Source: an uncultured bacterium (lineage in GTDB: Bacteria > Dictyoglomota > Dictyoglomia > Dictyoglomales > Dictyoglomaceae). Taken from it: a DNA stretch of 63,459 nucleotides. This document shows, in pieces, positions 17,684-26,194 of this stretch. How positions within the stretch are numbered: the first letter of the stretch is position 1; each line of letters begins with the position of its first letter. A program made the position numbers and the translations under genes. Where the stretch lies: NCBI GenBank assembly GCA_938034905.1, contig CALHLF010000039.1, positions 1 to 63,459 on the forward strand, read 5' to 3'. The notes under the pieces were generated by a model, which saw only the letters and a program-made list of their open reading frames with translations, was not told where the DNA came from and ran no database searches.

Positions 17684-19336
17684 TTACATTCTTTCTGGAG
17701 AAGAAATGCCAAGAATTTTTAATCCATCACTAATAATTATTCTAACACTATCTACTAAGTTAAGTCTTGCTAAGGTTAATTTTCTATCCTCTGTCAATAC
17801 ACGACATGAATCATAAAAGGTATGAAAAGCAGTAGCAAGATCTAAAAGATAATGAGGTAGGAGATGTATTTCCAACGTTCTCACAATATCTCTTAACTTA
17901 TCAGGATATCTCATTAACAAAATTAAAAGTTCCTTTTCTTTATTATCTTTTAATAAGGTTAAATCTGCAGAATCCAAATCCTCAAGATTTATGTTCTTTT
18001 CTTGTGCCTGTCTCAATATACTGCAACATCGAGCATGGGCATATTGAACATAATAGACTGGATTATCTACCGCCTGTTTCTTAGCTAAATCAATATCAAA
18101 ATCTAATTGACTATCTGAACTCCTTAATAAAAAGAAAAATCTTATAGGATCTTTACCCACTTCTTCTTGCACTTCCTCTAAGGTTATAAAATCTCCTGTC
18201 CTTTTTGAAATTTTTACTTCTTCTTTTCCTCTTAGAAGTCTTACCATTTGAACCAAAATGATATCTAAAATATCAGGAGAAAAACCCAGGGCTTGTAGGG
18301 AGGCTTTCATTCTTTTTACATGAGCATGATGATCAGCACCCCAGACATCTATTATCCAGTCAAATCCCCTCTCAATTTTGTCAAGATGATATGCAATATC
18401 TGCTAAAAAGTAAGTAGGAGAACCATCTCTTTTTACTAAGACTCTATCATCTTCATCACCAAATTTTGTTGATGAAAACCAAATGGCAGAATCCTTTTTA
18501 TAGATATACCCCTTTTCCTGGAGAATTTCTAATACTTTATTTAATTTTCCCTCTCTATGTAAACTTTTCTCACTAAACCAGCAATCGTATTCCACCCCAA
18601 AATTTTGTAGGGTTTTTTTTATATTTTCCAACATCTTATTTAGAGCATATTCTTTAAAGAATTCCTTTTTTTCCTTTCCATCCATTGTATCGATTTTTTC
18701 CTTTTCATTTAATAGTTCATAAGCTAAGTCCTTTAGATATTCTCCTCTATAGCCCTCTTTTGGGAATTCATGATTTATTCCTTGAATTTCCAAATATCTT
18801 GAATATAAGGATTCTCCTAAGAGGTCGATTTGGTTTCCTGCATCATTTATATAAAATTCCTTTTCTGCATTCCATCCCAATCTCCTAAAAAGATTTGCAA
18901 GGGAATCTCCAATAACTACTCCTCTTGCATGAGCAATATGCATAGGACCTGTAGGATTGATACTTCCAAATTCTACTTGTATTTTTTTGTAAGTATTAGG
19001 TATTTTTACAAAGTTATCTAAATCTTTTCTAATATACTTTATAATATTTATTAGAAGTTGATTAGAAACGAAAAAATTAATAAAACCAGGGCCTGCAATC
19101 TCGATTTTTTCAAAGATATTTTCTGTTTTTAGATTATTAACTAATTCATAAGCAATCTCTAAAGGAGGCTTTTTATTCTTCTGTGCCACTAATAAAGGAA
19201 GAGGAGTAGAATAATCCCCAAACTCTTTTTGTTTTGGAATCTCAACTATTACCTCTATTCCATTTACATTTAATCCTCTCTCGCCCAAACCCTTAAGAGC
19301 TTCTCCTAAAATCTTCTTGATTTTCTCCCTTACCAT
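17684..19336 (-). CDS. argS: Arginyl-tRNA synthetase
   Basis: A class I synthetase of 550 residues. The N-terminal Add-1 domain (KEFGDYSTPLPLLVA) is followed by the active site GSINPTGPMHIAHARGVVIG, in which HIAH replaces HIGH. KISKRTGDFITL is the KMSKS-type motif, and the helical anticodon-binding domain ends the protein. I chose ATG 19336, with GAGGGAGA just upstream, rather than a TTG five codons earlier. This is the first gene of a long minus-strand run that reaches 6113. Confidence 0.95.
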   Translation of the reverse strand: MVREKIKKILGEALKGLGERGLNVNGIEVIVEIPKQKEFGDYSTPLPLLVAQKNKKPPLEIAYELVNNLKTENIFEKIEIAGPGFINFFVSNQLLINIIKYIRKDLDNFVKIPNTYKKIQVEFGSINPTGPMHIAHARGVVIGDSLANLFRRLGWNAEKEFYINDAGNQIDLLGESLYSRYLEIQGINHEFPKEGYRGEYLKDLAYELLNEKEKIDTMDGKEKKEFFKEYALNKMLENIKKTLQNFGVEYDCWFSEKSLHREGKLNKVLEILQEKGYIYKKDSAIWFSSTKFGDEDDRVLVKRDGSPTYFLADIAYHLDKIERGFDWIIDVWGADHHAHVKRMKASLQALGFSPDILDIILVQMVRLLRGKEEVKISKRTGDFITLEEVQEEVGKDPIRFFFLLRSSDSQLDFDIDLAKKQAVDNPVYYVQYAHARCCSILRQAQEKNINLEDLDSADLTLLKDNKEKELLILLMRYPDKLRDIVRTLEIHLLPHYLLDLATAFHTFYDSCRVLTEDRKLTLARLNLVDSVRIIISDGLKILGISSPERM

Positions 19337-19373
19337 TTCTATCTCCCTCAAATATTTCTTTAAAAATACTTAA

Positions 19374-19379
19374 ATTATA
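19374..19379 (-). promoter_or_regulatory. Possible -10 element for the argS operon
   Basis: On the minus strand a perfect TATAAT lies about 38 bases before the argS ATG. No convincing -35 box is found 16 to 18 bases further up, so this is only a candidate. The remainder of the space between argS and lacI (19380-19564) holds no gene. It contains a weak AAAGT/ACTTT hairpin followed by T residues around 19485-19512 that could end lacI transcription. Confidence 0.3.
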
Positions 19380-19564
19380 CTAAAATATACCCCAGAATTC
19401 TATTAAAGGCAAGAATTTTACTTCGAATAGATATAGACATACTTACCATTCTTTCAGTTTCCTAATTTACTTCTTGAAGATATCCTGAAAAAAAGTAGGT
19501 ACTTTCAGCTTTCTGTTCTGTAATAAATTTGGTGGTAAATATGTCTTCACTAAGTGTCCTTCTT

Positions 19565-20578
19565 TTATCTTCTAGGCCCTGTACTTTCTCGTATAACTAA
19601 TTTTGTGGGAAGTTTTATATGCTGGATAGGTAAATTAGGATTTTTAATCCTTTCTATCAAAATCTCTGCTGCCTTTGCTCCCATCTCATAAAAAGGTTGT
19701 GAAACAGTAGTTAAAGAGGGAATTGTCAAATCAGCAAGAGTATCATCAAATCCTATTATCGATATATCTTGAGGAATTCTGTATCCTCTTTTATTTAAAT
19801 TTTTCATAATCTGAATCGCTATAAAATCACTAAAGGCAAAAATTGCAGTTGGAGGATTCGAAAGAGATAAAAGTTCATTAACAGCTAATTCCTCATCTAC
19901 TTTATCATAAAAAATCTTCAATAGATCACTATCAAAGGGAATACCCGCATCTTGTAAAGCTTTTTTATAACCTTCTATCCTTTCTTGAACAATAATACTT
20001 TCGGGATTAATAGTTACATGAGCAATCCTTGTATGACCTAATTCTATTAAATGCATAATTGCATCATAGCTTCCTTTCACATTATCAGCATAAACTACAT
20101 CATGTTCTAAAAGTCTGGGATGTTCTAATATCACCATCGGTATATTTTTCTTTTGAGCAATTCTGCTAATTTCTTCATTAGACAAAGCTCCAACAATTAT
20201 ACCATCAACTCTCCTTTCCAACATTATATTCATGTACCTTAACTCTCTCAAAGATTTCCCATCAGTATTGCAAAGAAGTAGGATATACCTATTATGTCTT
20301 GCTACATCTTCGATACCCCTTGCCATATTAGGAAAAACTGGGTTAGCTATATCAAGGACAAAAAAGGCTATAGCCTCAGTCTTTTGCTTTGCTAAACTTC
20401 TTGCTATAGCATTAGGCTTATAATCTAAAATTTTTACAGCCTCCAAAACTCTTTTTCTCGTTTCTTCACTTATCTTTATACCTGGAGTATTATTCAACAC
20501 AAAAGAAACAGTAGAACGAGATACACCTGCTAGTTTTGCCACATCCCAACTTGTAGGTACTTCTTTCTTTTTCTTCAC
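19565..20578 (-). CDS. LacI-family transcriptional regulator
   Basis: A DNA-binding sugar-responsive repressor of 337 residues. The helix-turn-helix WDVAKLAGVSRSTVSFVLNN lies near the N-terminus, followed by a hinge helix (KPNAIARSLAKQ) and a periplasmic-binding-protein-like sensor domain (IIVGALSNEEIS, IIGFDDTLADLTIPSLTTV). I start at GTG 20578, because GGAGG lies seven bases before it and a promoter at 20635-20663 excludes the longer ATG frame. Its neighbours suggest it senses maltose or malto-oligosaccharides and controls the GH57 and transporter genes. That is inference. Confidence 0.9.
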   Translation of the reverse strand: MKKKKEVPTSWDVAKLAGVSRSTVSFVLNNTPGIKISEETRKRVLEAVKILDYKPNAIARSLAKQKTEAIAFFVLDIANPVFPNMARGIEDVARHNRYILLLCNTDGKSLRELRYMNIMLERRVDGIIVGALSNEEISRIAQKKNIPMVILEHPRLLEHDVVYADNVKGSYDAIMHLIELGHTRIAHVTINPESIIVQERIEGYKKALQDAGIPFDSDLLKIFYDKVDEELAVNELLSLSNPPTAIFAFSDFIAIQIMKNLNKRGYRIPQDISIIGFDDTLADLTIPSLTTVSQPFYEMGAKAAEILIERIKNPNLPIQHIKLPTKLVIRESTGPRR

Positions 20579-20634
20579 TCTATTACCTCCATATAGAATA
20601 AAAATTACATTATTAACACCAGTTATTAGTAAAA

Positions 20635-20663
20635 ATTTTACTGTCATCTTGTAAATCTTTCAA
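20635..20663 (-). promoter_or_regulatory. Sigma-A type promoter of the LacI-family gene
   Basis: On the minus strand TTGAAA (plus 20658-20663) and TAAAAT (plus 20635-20640) are separated by exactly 17 bases. Transcription would begin near 20628, about 50 bases before the GTG start. It lies upstream of the chosen start and inside the longer open frame, which argues for GTG 20578. Confidence 0.6.
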
Positions 20664-20810
20664 GTTTTCGATCTTTCTCAAAAATAATCTACCCAAAAAA
20701 GCTAAAGTTATCAGAAAAGCTCTAAAAATAAAAACCTTCCTTTGATAAGATTTATGAAATTTGGAAAAATACTGTTTCTAACTTAAATTCCAAAAGTTAT
20801 AATCTAATTA

Positions 20811-20845
20811 AAAATAAAAGAGGAAGGGTTTTCCCCTTCCTCTTT
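20811..20845 (-). terminator. Intrinsic terminator after the GH57 gene
   Basis: A perfect 12-base-pair stem (arms 20817-20828 and 20834-20845) with a five-base loop begins two bases after the GH57 stop codon. On the minus strand the stem is followed by a T-rich run (TATTTTTAATT). The arms are AGAGGAAGGG-like and flanked by A/T runs on both sides, so it could also work from the plus strand. The remaining 20664-20816 holds no gene. Confidence 0.8.
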
Positions 20846-20846
20846 T

Positions 20847-23774
20847 TTATTGGGTCATAAGGGCCCTAAGGGGGATCAAAGGTAATTCTACGTAGACATT
20901 TTCTTCTTCTTCATCGCTACTTACCCATTTAGACAAAATTTCTTCCTGTTTCATTCCCGGAGGAACAATCATATCGATTATATTAGGATCACCATAGAAA
21001 TCGTCCCCACCACCAAATCTCCATTGTTTAGCTGTTTCTTCTACTTCTCTTACTCTCCAGTTTCCAGGTCTTGGATATCCCTCTTGCCCACAAAGGATTA
21101 ATAGTATTTTCCAGTCCGGACTTACAGAGCCCAAATACTTTTCTGGTACTGAAATAATTATAGTTCTTTCTGTAGGATCTGTACTTAATTGTACTACGCC
21201 TTTTATTTCTTTAAGTTGTAATTTCCCCTTTTCATCTATAACAGGAATTATCAACTCTTGTGTCCATCCTTCAGCCCATATAGCTTTGTTCCATCCTTCA
21301 GGGATATTGGCTTGTCTACCAGGTAAGGCTTGATAGTAATATGGTCCTTCTTTACTATCATTTATATATATGTCTATTGTCTGAACAGATAAACCTACAG
21401 GAGATCCCCATGGATTTTCTAAATCTCCTCTTATTTTAACCTTAAATACAATATCTTCTTTACTCTTTCCCATTTCTACATGGATAATGTCAAATACTCC
21501 TGGTTTGAATACAGGAGCTGTAGGATATACGATTTCACCCCAACCGTAGTCATCTCCTATGGGATCCTCTATAGAGAAATAAGTTACTTCTAATTTTGCT
21601 TCAGGAACTGTAATATATATAGGTGTATAATAGGGTACTACATCTTCAGGTTTATCTTTTCCAAAGACTATATTTGTTGCTATTTGGTCTCTTCCTTGTA
21701 GCTTCAATGTTTTGAAGGGTATGCCAATTTCTATATATTTTTCTGAAATCATAACTTTTAATTTAGAAATCTCTTTCCAAAGATTGTTTCCTAAGGCTTG
21801 ATTTATTAAGGCTTCCACTTCGTTTAAATTAACAAATTTAGAGAAGTCTATTAAAATTTCATAGGCTATTCCGTACCCTAAAGTTTTATCTCCATTTCTA
21901 GGATAGATATTTACTTCTTTTTGATGTGGACTATAGAAATAAATTGCTAGATAATAAGGTTTTCCAAGATAATTCTTGAAGTTCTCTTTAGCTTCTATAA
22001 GGAAGTAGAGCGAGTCATTGTCAAGTCCCATATAAACCTTCTCTAAGAAATCTCCTGGCTTAGTAGATAAGCCTTTCCCTTTTTTAACTAAGTAGATTGC
22101 TGCTTTTTTCCATTCATCCTCTGGTTCTATTTTACCATCAATGTTTGGTGCAAATTTAGCTTGTAGACTTTGGATAGGCTTTTCTTCCCCTATCTTTACT
22201 ATAGGTAAATATAGATAGGAAGGTGGCTCTTTTCCAATTAGTTTGTATACGTTGATTAAATGCTTTCTAAATAGTTCATCAAAAGCAAGATCATTTGTAG
22301 AGTCTTGATCATCACCGTACCACCAGAACCAATCACTTCCTTCTGCTGCGTAAAGTTCAAACCAAGCTTTTTCTATATTATCTTTTAAAGAATCGGGATT
22401 TAAGATAGGAGATATATTTCTCTTTTGTTTTACAGTTTCGTATATTAGCTCGGTTCTAGTTTTGTCTAGTAATTCCCATGCTTTATTTTCTTCTTGTTCT
22501 CCAATCCATGTTAAGAAAGTACCATCAACCCAGGATCCTGCATGGAGTTTCTCTATTTTTTGGTTTGGAGAAAATCTATTTAAGAAATCAGAAAGTCTTA
22601 CTGTTTCTATATAAGGGCTATCAGTTAATAACTTATACAACGTGTGTAAAAATTCTTTCCCGTCATTTTCATAATATTCCCAACAGTTTTCTCCATCGAG
22701 AATTACTGTGACAAGGTAAGGTTTGTTCTTATCTTTTACCTTCTCATAAATAGTTTCTAATCTATTTATAAAGTCTTTTGCAGCATTTTCACCCTTCATC
22801 CCGCTATAGATAAATCCTATTTTGTCTGATAGGTTCTTGTCCCTAAATACTATATATACTTTTTTACCTTGATCTTCTAATACATAAGGTTGATATAAGA
22901 TATCTATATTGATTACATTTCCTTTCGAATCTCTCAGTATAGGCGTATTTAAAGATTTAGAAAGCACATCTTCATCACTTGCCATCCAAAGAAAACCAGC
23001 ATCTTTCACTAAAGATATTATATCTTGACTTACAGAACCTTCCGAAGGCCATAAACCTTTTGGTGTTTCTCTAAAGAATTTTTTATAGTAGTTTACAGCC
23101 ATCTTTAATTGAGCTTTTACATCATCAGGGTAATTAATAGTAACATTGGGTATGGTTATGTCTTGTACAGCAATTTTAGCAGATTTAATATCTGTAAGAA
23201 GAGGCATAATAGGATGAAAGAATGGTGTAGTTGTTACTTCTATTTGCTTATTTTTTTGAAGCTCTGCATAGAGAGGTATTATTTTAGACATTATTTCATA
23301 CTGTTTTTTTATAACTGTTTTTTTGTCCTCTTCAGTAAAGTCTTTACCTTTTTTTATTAGGTTAGCTAATTCTTTATCATATTTTTGAAAGTCTGGATCA
23401 AACCATGCTAAATTGAACCATACTTGCAAATCCCTAAAATCTTGTATTGTGAAATTCTGGATTGCTTTTGCTATTACCACATCATCTATAGATTGTCCTC
23501 TTTTGTTTAGTAATTCCCAGTATCTTGGAAATTTCTTTATGATTCTATCCCAGTTTACATCAAAGAATCTTCTTAAGATAAATTCTTTATCCTCTATAGT
23601 TAGTTGCTCAGCTGGCTTTTCGGTAAGTATAAGGTAAGTATCTTTAATATCTTTTTTTGTGTAGAGTTCCAATTGGTATAGAAGAGATGGAACCATATTG
23701 AAATTTGCCTTAATTTTAGGATAATTTTTTAATATGTATGCCATATCATAGTAGTCTTTCCAAAACCCACGCAT
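20847..23774 (-). CDS. GH57 amylopullulanase-like glycoside hydrolase, N-terminus missing
   Basis: A starch or malto-oligosaccharide hydrolase of 975 residues. GH57 signatures are KDYYDMAYILKNYPKIKANF, LWPSEGSVSQDII (catalytic glutamate) near residue 240, and VTVILDGENCWEYY (acid/base aspartate) near 355. From about 560 onward come beta-rich modules, the last resembling the C-terminal binding domain of glucodextranases and pullulanases (ITVPEAKLEVTYFSIEDPIG onward). The protein begins only about five residues before KDYYDM. Homologues have a signal peptide and the metal-site His-Gln-Pro motif some 40 to 60 residues earlier. As it stands it would be cytoplasmic and probably inactive. Its first 37 bases overlap malF. 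Confidence 0.82.
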   Translation of the reverse strand: MRGFWKDYYDMAYILKNYPKIKANFNMVPSLLYQLELYTKKDIKDTYLILTEKPAEQLTIEDKEFILRRFFDVNWDRIIKKFPRYWELLNKRGQSIDDVVIAKAIQNFTIQDFRDLQVWFNLAWFDPDFQKYDKELANLIKKGKDFTEEDKKTVIKKQYEIMSKIIPLYAELQKNKQIEVTTTPFFHPIMPLLTDIKSAKIAVQDITIPNVTINYPDDVKAQLKMAVNYYKKFFRETPKGLWPSEGSVSQDIISLVKDAGFLWMASDEDVLSKSLNTPILRDSKGNVINIDILYQPYVLEDQGKKVYIVFRDKNLSDKIGFIYSGMKGENAAKDFINRLETIYEKVKDKNKPYLVTVILDGENCWEYYENDGKEFLHTLYKLLTDSPYIETVRLSDFLNRFSPNQKIEKLHAGSWVDGTFLTWIGEQEENKAWELLDKTRTELIYETVKQKRNISPILNPDSLKDNIEKAWFELYAAEGSDWFWWYGDDQDSTNDLAFDELFRKHLINVYKLIGKEPPSYLYLPIVKIGEEKPIQSLQAKFAPNIDGKIEPEDEWKKAAIYLVKKGKGLSTKPGDFLEKVYMGLDNDSLYFLIEAKENFKNYLGKPYYLAIYFYSPHQKEVNIYPRNGDKTLGYGIAYEILIDFSKFVNLNEVEALINQALGNNLWKEISKLKVMISEKYIEIGIPFKTLKLQGRDQIATNIVFGKDKPEDVVPYYTPIYITVPEAKLEVTYFSIEDPIGDDYGWGEIVYPTAPVFKPGVFDIIHVEMGKSKEDIVFKVKIRGDLENPWGSPVGLSVQTIDIYINDSKEGPYYYQALPGRQANIPEGWNKAIWAEGWTQELIIPVIDEKGKLQLKEIKGVVQLSTDPTERTIIISVPEKYLGSVSPDWKILLILCGQEGYPRPGNWRVREVEETAKQWRFGGGDDFYGDPNIIDMIVPPGMKQEEILSKWVSSDEEEENVYVELPLIPLRALMTQ

Positions 23775-25120
23775 GGAGATATATTATACCTTCCTTTTTA
23801 TTAATGTTTATTTTCATGATATACCCTATTATTTACACTATTCAAATTGCCTTTACCAATTATGGCACAGGGCATATATTAACCAAAATACAGGCTGTAG
23901 AACAACTTGAAAAGGAAACTTTTTTGCCCGAAGATGCAAAAAGCTTTAAATATGAAATATATCAAGATAAATCTGGGGAACTAACTTTACTATTTATAGA
24001 TGAAGAAGGCTCTATATATAAAGTAGAAGATAAGAAATTGGTAAAAATAGGAGAAGGGAAAATACCTACAAATTATAATGGCTATAAGCTTCTTGAAGGT
24101 CAAAAAAAATTTTCGCAGGTGGCTAAAATACAAAACTTAAAAATCGAATTAGAAGGTGATTTCTTTTTACAATTGTCTGATTTAAACCATTTTTCTATTT
24201 ATAAACAAAGATATACTTATAATCCTAAAGATGATGTCCTGATAGATAACTTAACAGGAGAAAAATTAATTTCTCAAAGTGGTTTTTTCGTAAGACCTAA
24301 TGGAGATAAAATATTACCAGGATTTGTTACTTTTGTGGGTTTTGAGAACTTTTTAAGTCTTCTTAGTGATGAGAGGGTTTCTAAGCCATTCCTAAGGGTA
24401 TTTTCTTGGACCCTTATTTGGGCATCGGGAACTACGTTTATTAATTTTACTTTTGGATTATTCCTGGCTCTTTTAATGAACAACAAAAATATTAAATTTA
24501 GAGGAATTTACAGAACTTTATTAATCGTTCCATGGGCTATCCCTGCCTTTATATCCTTGCTTGTATGGGTAGGATTATTAAATACAGAAGTGGGAGTAGT
24601 TAACAGGATTCTTCACTCTATATTTGGGATAAAAATACCCTGGTTTTTAGAGCCTACATGGACAAAAGTAGCATTGTTTATTGTAAATTTATGGCTTGGC
24701 TATCCTTATGCTATGACTGTATGTTTGGGAAGCTTACAAAGCATTCCAGAAGAGCTTTATGAAGCTGCAAAAGTAGATGGGGCTACTTATACTCAGCAAT
24801 TAACAAAGATAACTTTACCTTTATTATTAACAGCTATAGGACCTCTTATCGTAGGAACTTTTGCCTTTAACTTTAATAACTTCAACGTTATATACCTACT
24901 TACTGGTGGAAGACCTCCTATGCAAGATATTTCATCGGTAGCTGGTACCACTGATATATTAATTTCATATACATATAAATTAGCTTTTGAAGGAGGAAGA
25001 GGACAAGACTATGGATTAGCAGCAACCATATCTATTATTGTATTCATCATTGTAGCTACTCTAAGTATTATAAATTTCTGGCTTTCTGGAATGTTCAAAC
25101 GTGAGGTGAGATACGAATGA
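23738..25120 (+). CDS. malF: Maltose-type ABC transporter permease MalF, N-terminus missing
   Basis: An inner-membrane permease subunit of a maltose or malto-oligosaccharide importer, 460 residues. HAWRYIIPSFL and the helix ending YTIQIAFTNYGTG align with the third helix of E. coli MalF. A periplasmic P2-like domain follows (residues about 45-190), then the transport core with the EAA motif SIPEELYEAAKVDGATYTQQ. E. coli-type MalF has about 60 residues and two helices before this point, and they are absent here. No ribosome binding site or promoter precedes ATG 23738, and the reading frame is immediately closed upstream. The start given is only the first available ATG. Confidence 0.85.
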   Translation: MPYHSSLSKTHAWRYIIPSFLLMFIFMIYPIIYTIQIAFTNYGTGHILTKIQAVEQLEKETFLPEDAKSFKYEIYQDKSGELTLLFIDEEGSIYKVEDKKLVKIGEGKIPTNYNGYKLLEGQKKFSQVAKIQNLKIELEGDFFLQLSDLNHFSIYKQRYTYNPKDDVLIDNLTGEKLISQSGFFVRPNGDKILPGFVTFVGFENFLSLLSDERVSKPFLRVFSWTLIWASGTTFINFTFGLFLALLMNNKNIKFRGIYRTLLIVPWAIPAFISLLVWVGLLNTEVGVVNRILHSIFGIKIPWFLEPTWTKVALFIVNLWLGYPYAMTVCLGSLQSIPEELYEAAKVDGATYTQQLTKITLPLLLTAIGPLIVGTFAFNFNNFNVIYLLTGGRPPMQDISSVAGTTDILISYTYKLAFEGGRGQDYGLAATISIIVFIIVATLSIINFWLSGMFKREVRYE

Positions 25121-25962
25121 AAAAAGAAAATTTCTTAAAACAGCTCCCAAAACATATTATTATATGGGTTATTTTAAGTTTTACCTTTTTTCCAGTAGCA
25201 TGGACCATTTCAGCCTCGCTAAGAGCAGGAGGAAGTTTAGTAGGACAAAAACTAATACCTGATGTGTTAACTTTTGAACATTATTCAAACCTTATAGAGA
25301 TTGGATTCTTTACATGGATAAAAAATTCCTTAATTGTATCCACAACTACTGCTGTATTAACAGTATTCTTCATATCTCTTGCTGCATATGCCTTTTCGAG
25401 ATTTAAATTTTGGGGCAAGAAATACTCCCTAATAACCCTCTTTATCTTCCAAATGTTTCCAGCGATTATGGGAATGGTAGCTATATATCTTTTACTGTTT
25501 CATATAGGAAAATATATACCATTTTTAGGATTAAACACTCTATCGGGTTTGATAATGGTATATTTAGGAGGGAGTATTCCCTATAACATATGGCTAATGA
25601 AAGGTTTTTTTGATAGCATACCCGAATCACTAGAAGAGTCAGCATTAATAGATGGGGCAACAAGATTCCAAGCTTACTACAAAATAATCCTTCCCCTCTC
25701 TACCCCTGTATTAGCTGTTACTGCAATCAATACCTTCATAGGAACCTATTCCGATTTCCTTCTTGCAAGCATAATCTTGAAAGACGCATCTAAATATACT
25801 TTTGCTGTGGGATTAAGAAACTTTATCACTGGATCATACGACGTGAGATGGGGAGACTTTGCAGCTGCCTCTATCATAGGAGCACTTCCTATTGTTATAT
25901 TATTCTTAACTCTACAAAACCTTATAGTCTCAGGACTTACTCGTGGCGCTGTAAAAGAGTAA
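25117..25962 (+). CDS. malG: Maltose-type ABC transporter permease MalG
   Basis: The second permease subunit, 281 residues and six predicted helices. The EAA loop is SIPESLEESALIDGATRFQA, the site that docks the ATPase MalK. The C-terminus GLTRGAVKE is typical of MalG. Its ATG overlaps the malF stop (ATGA). Neither a substrate-binding protein (malE) nor malK is in the window, although malE usually lies directly upstream of malF. That fits the idea that sequence is missing at 23.77 kb. Confidence 0.93.
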   Translation: MKKENFLKQLPKHIIIWVILSFTFFPVAWTISASLRAGGSLVGQKLIPDVLTFEHYSNLIEIGFFTWIKNSLIVSTTTAVLTVFFISLAAYAFSRFKFWGKKYSLITLFIFQMFPAIMGMVAIYLLLFHIGKYIPFLGLNTLSGLIMVYLGGSIPYNIWLMKGFFDSIPESLEESALIDGATRFQAYYKIILPLSTPVLAVTAINTFIGTYSDFLLASIILKDASKYTFAVGLRNFITGSYDVRWGDFAAASIIGALPIVILFLTLQNLIVSGLTRGAVKE

Positions 25963-26036
25963 GATAAAGTTTCTCTATCCATTTTTGTCAATTATAATTT
26001 TGAGTTATTTTTGTAATCACTTCTTGAAAAGAGAAA

Positions 26037-26098
26037 GCCTCCGTGGGATAGAATTCTTTAAATTTCAGTTTCTAAAAAAAATCTAATCCCAGGGAGGC
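26037..26098. repeat. Inverted repeat with 13-base arms after malG
   Basis: Arms GCCTCCGTGGGAT (26037-26049) and ATCCCAGGGAGGC (26086-26098) pair over 13 bases with one mismatch and enclose 36 A/T-rich bases. The arms are far richer in GC than the surroundings. The right arm is not followed by a T-run, and no open frame lies inside. It could be a small mobile remnant such as a MITE or an IS end, or an RNA structure at the end of the malF-malG transcript. The rest of the 25963-26155 gap shows no gene. Confidence 0.5.
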
Positions 26099-26155
26099 GA
26101 TACTATATTAATAAAGCAACAGTTAATAAAAATTACAGATCATAAGCTCACCCCA

Positions 26156-26184
26156 TTGACTTTGCTAATTCGCAAATGTAAAAT
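26156..26184 (+). promoter_or_regulatory. Promoter of uvrC
   Basis: TTGACT (26156-26161) and TAAAAT (26179-26184) are separated by 17 bases. The expected transcript start near 26191 is only about four bases before the ATG at 26195, so the uvrC message would be nearly leaderless. Confidence 0.6.
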
Positions 26185-26194
26185 CTTAATTAAA

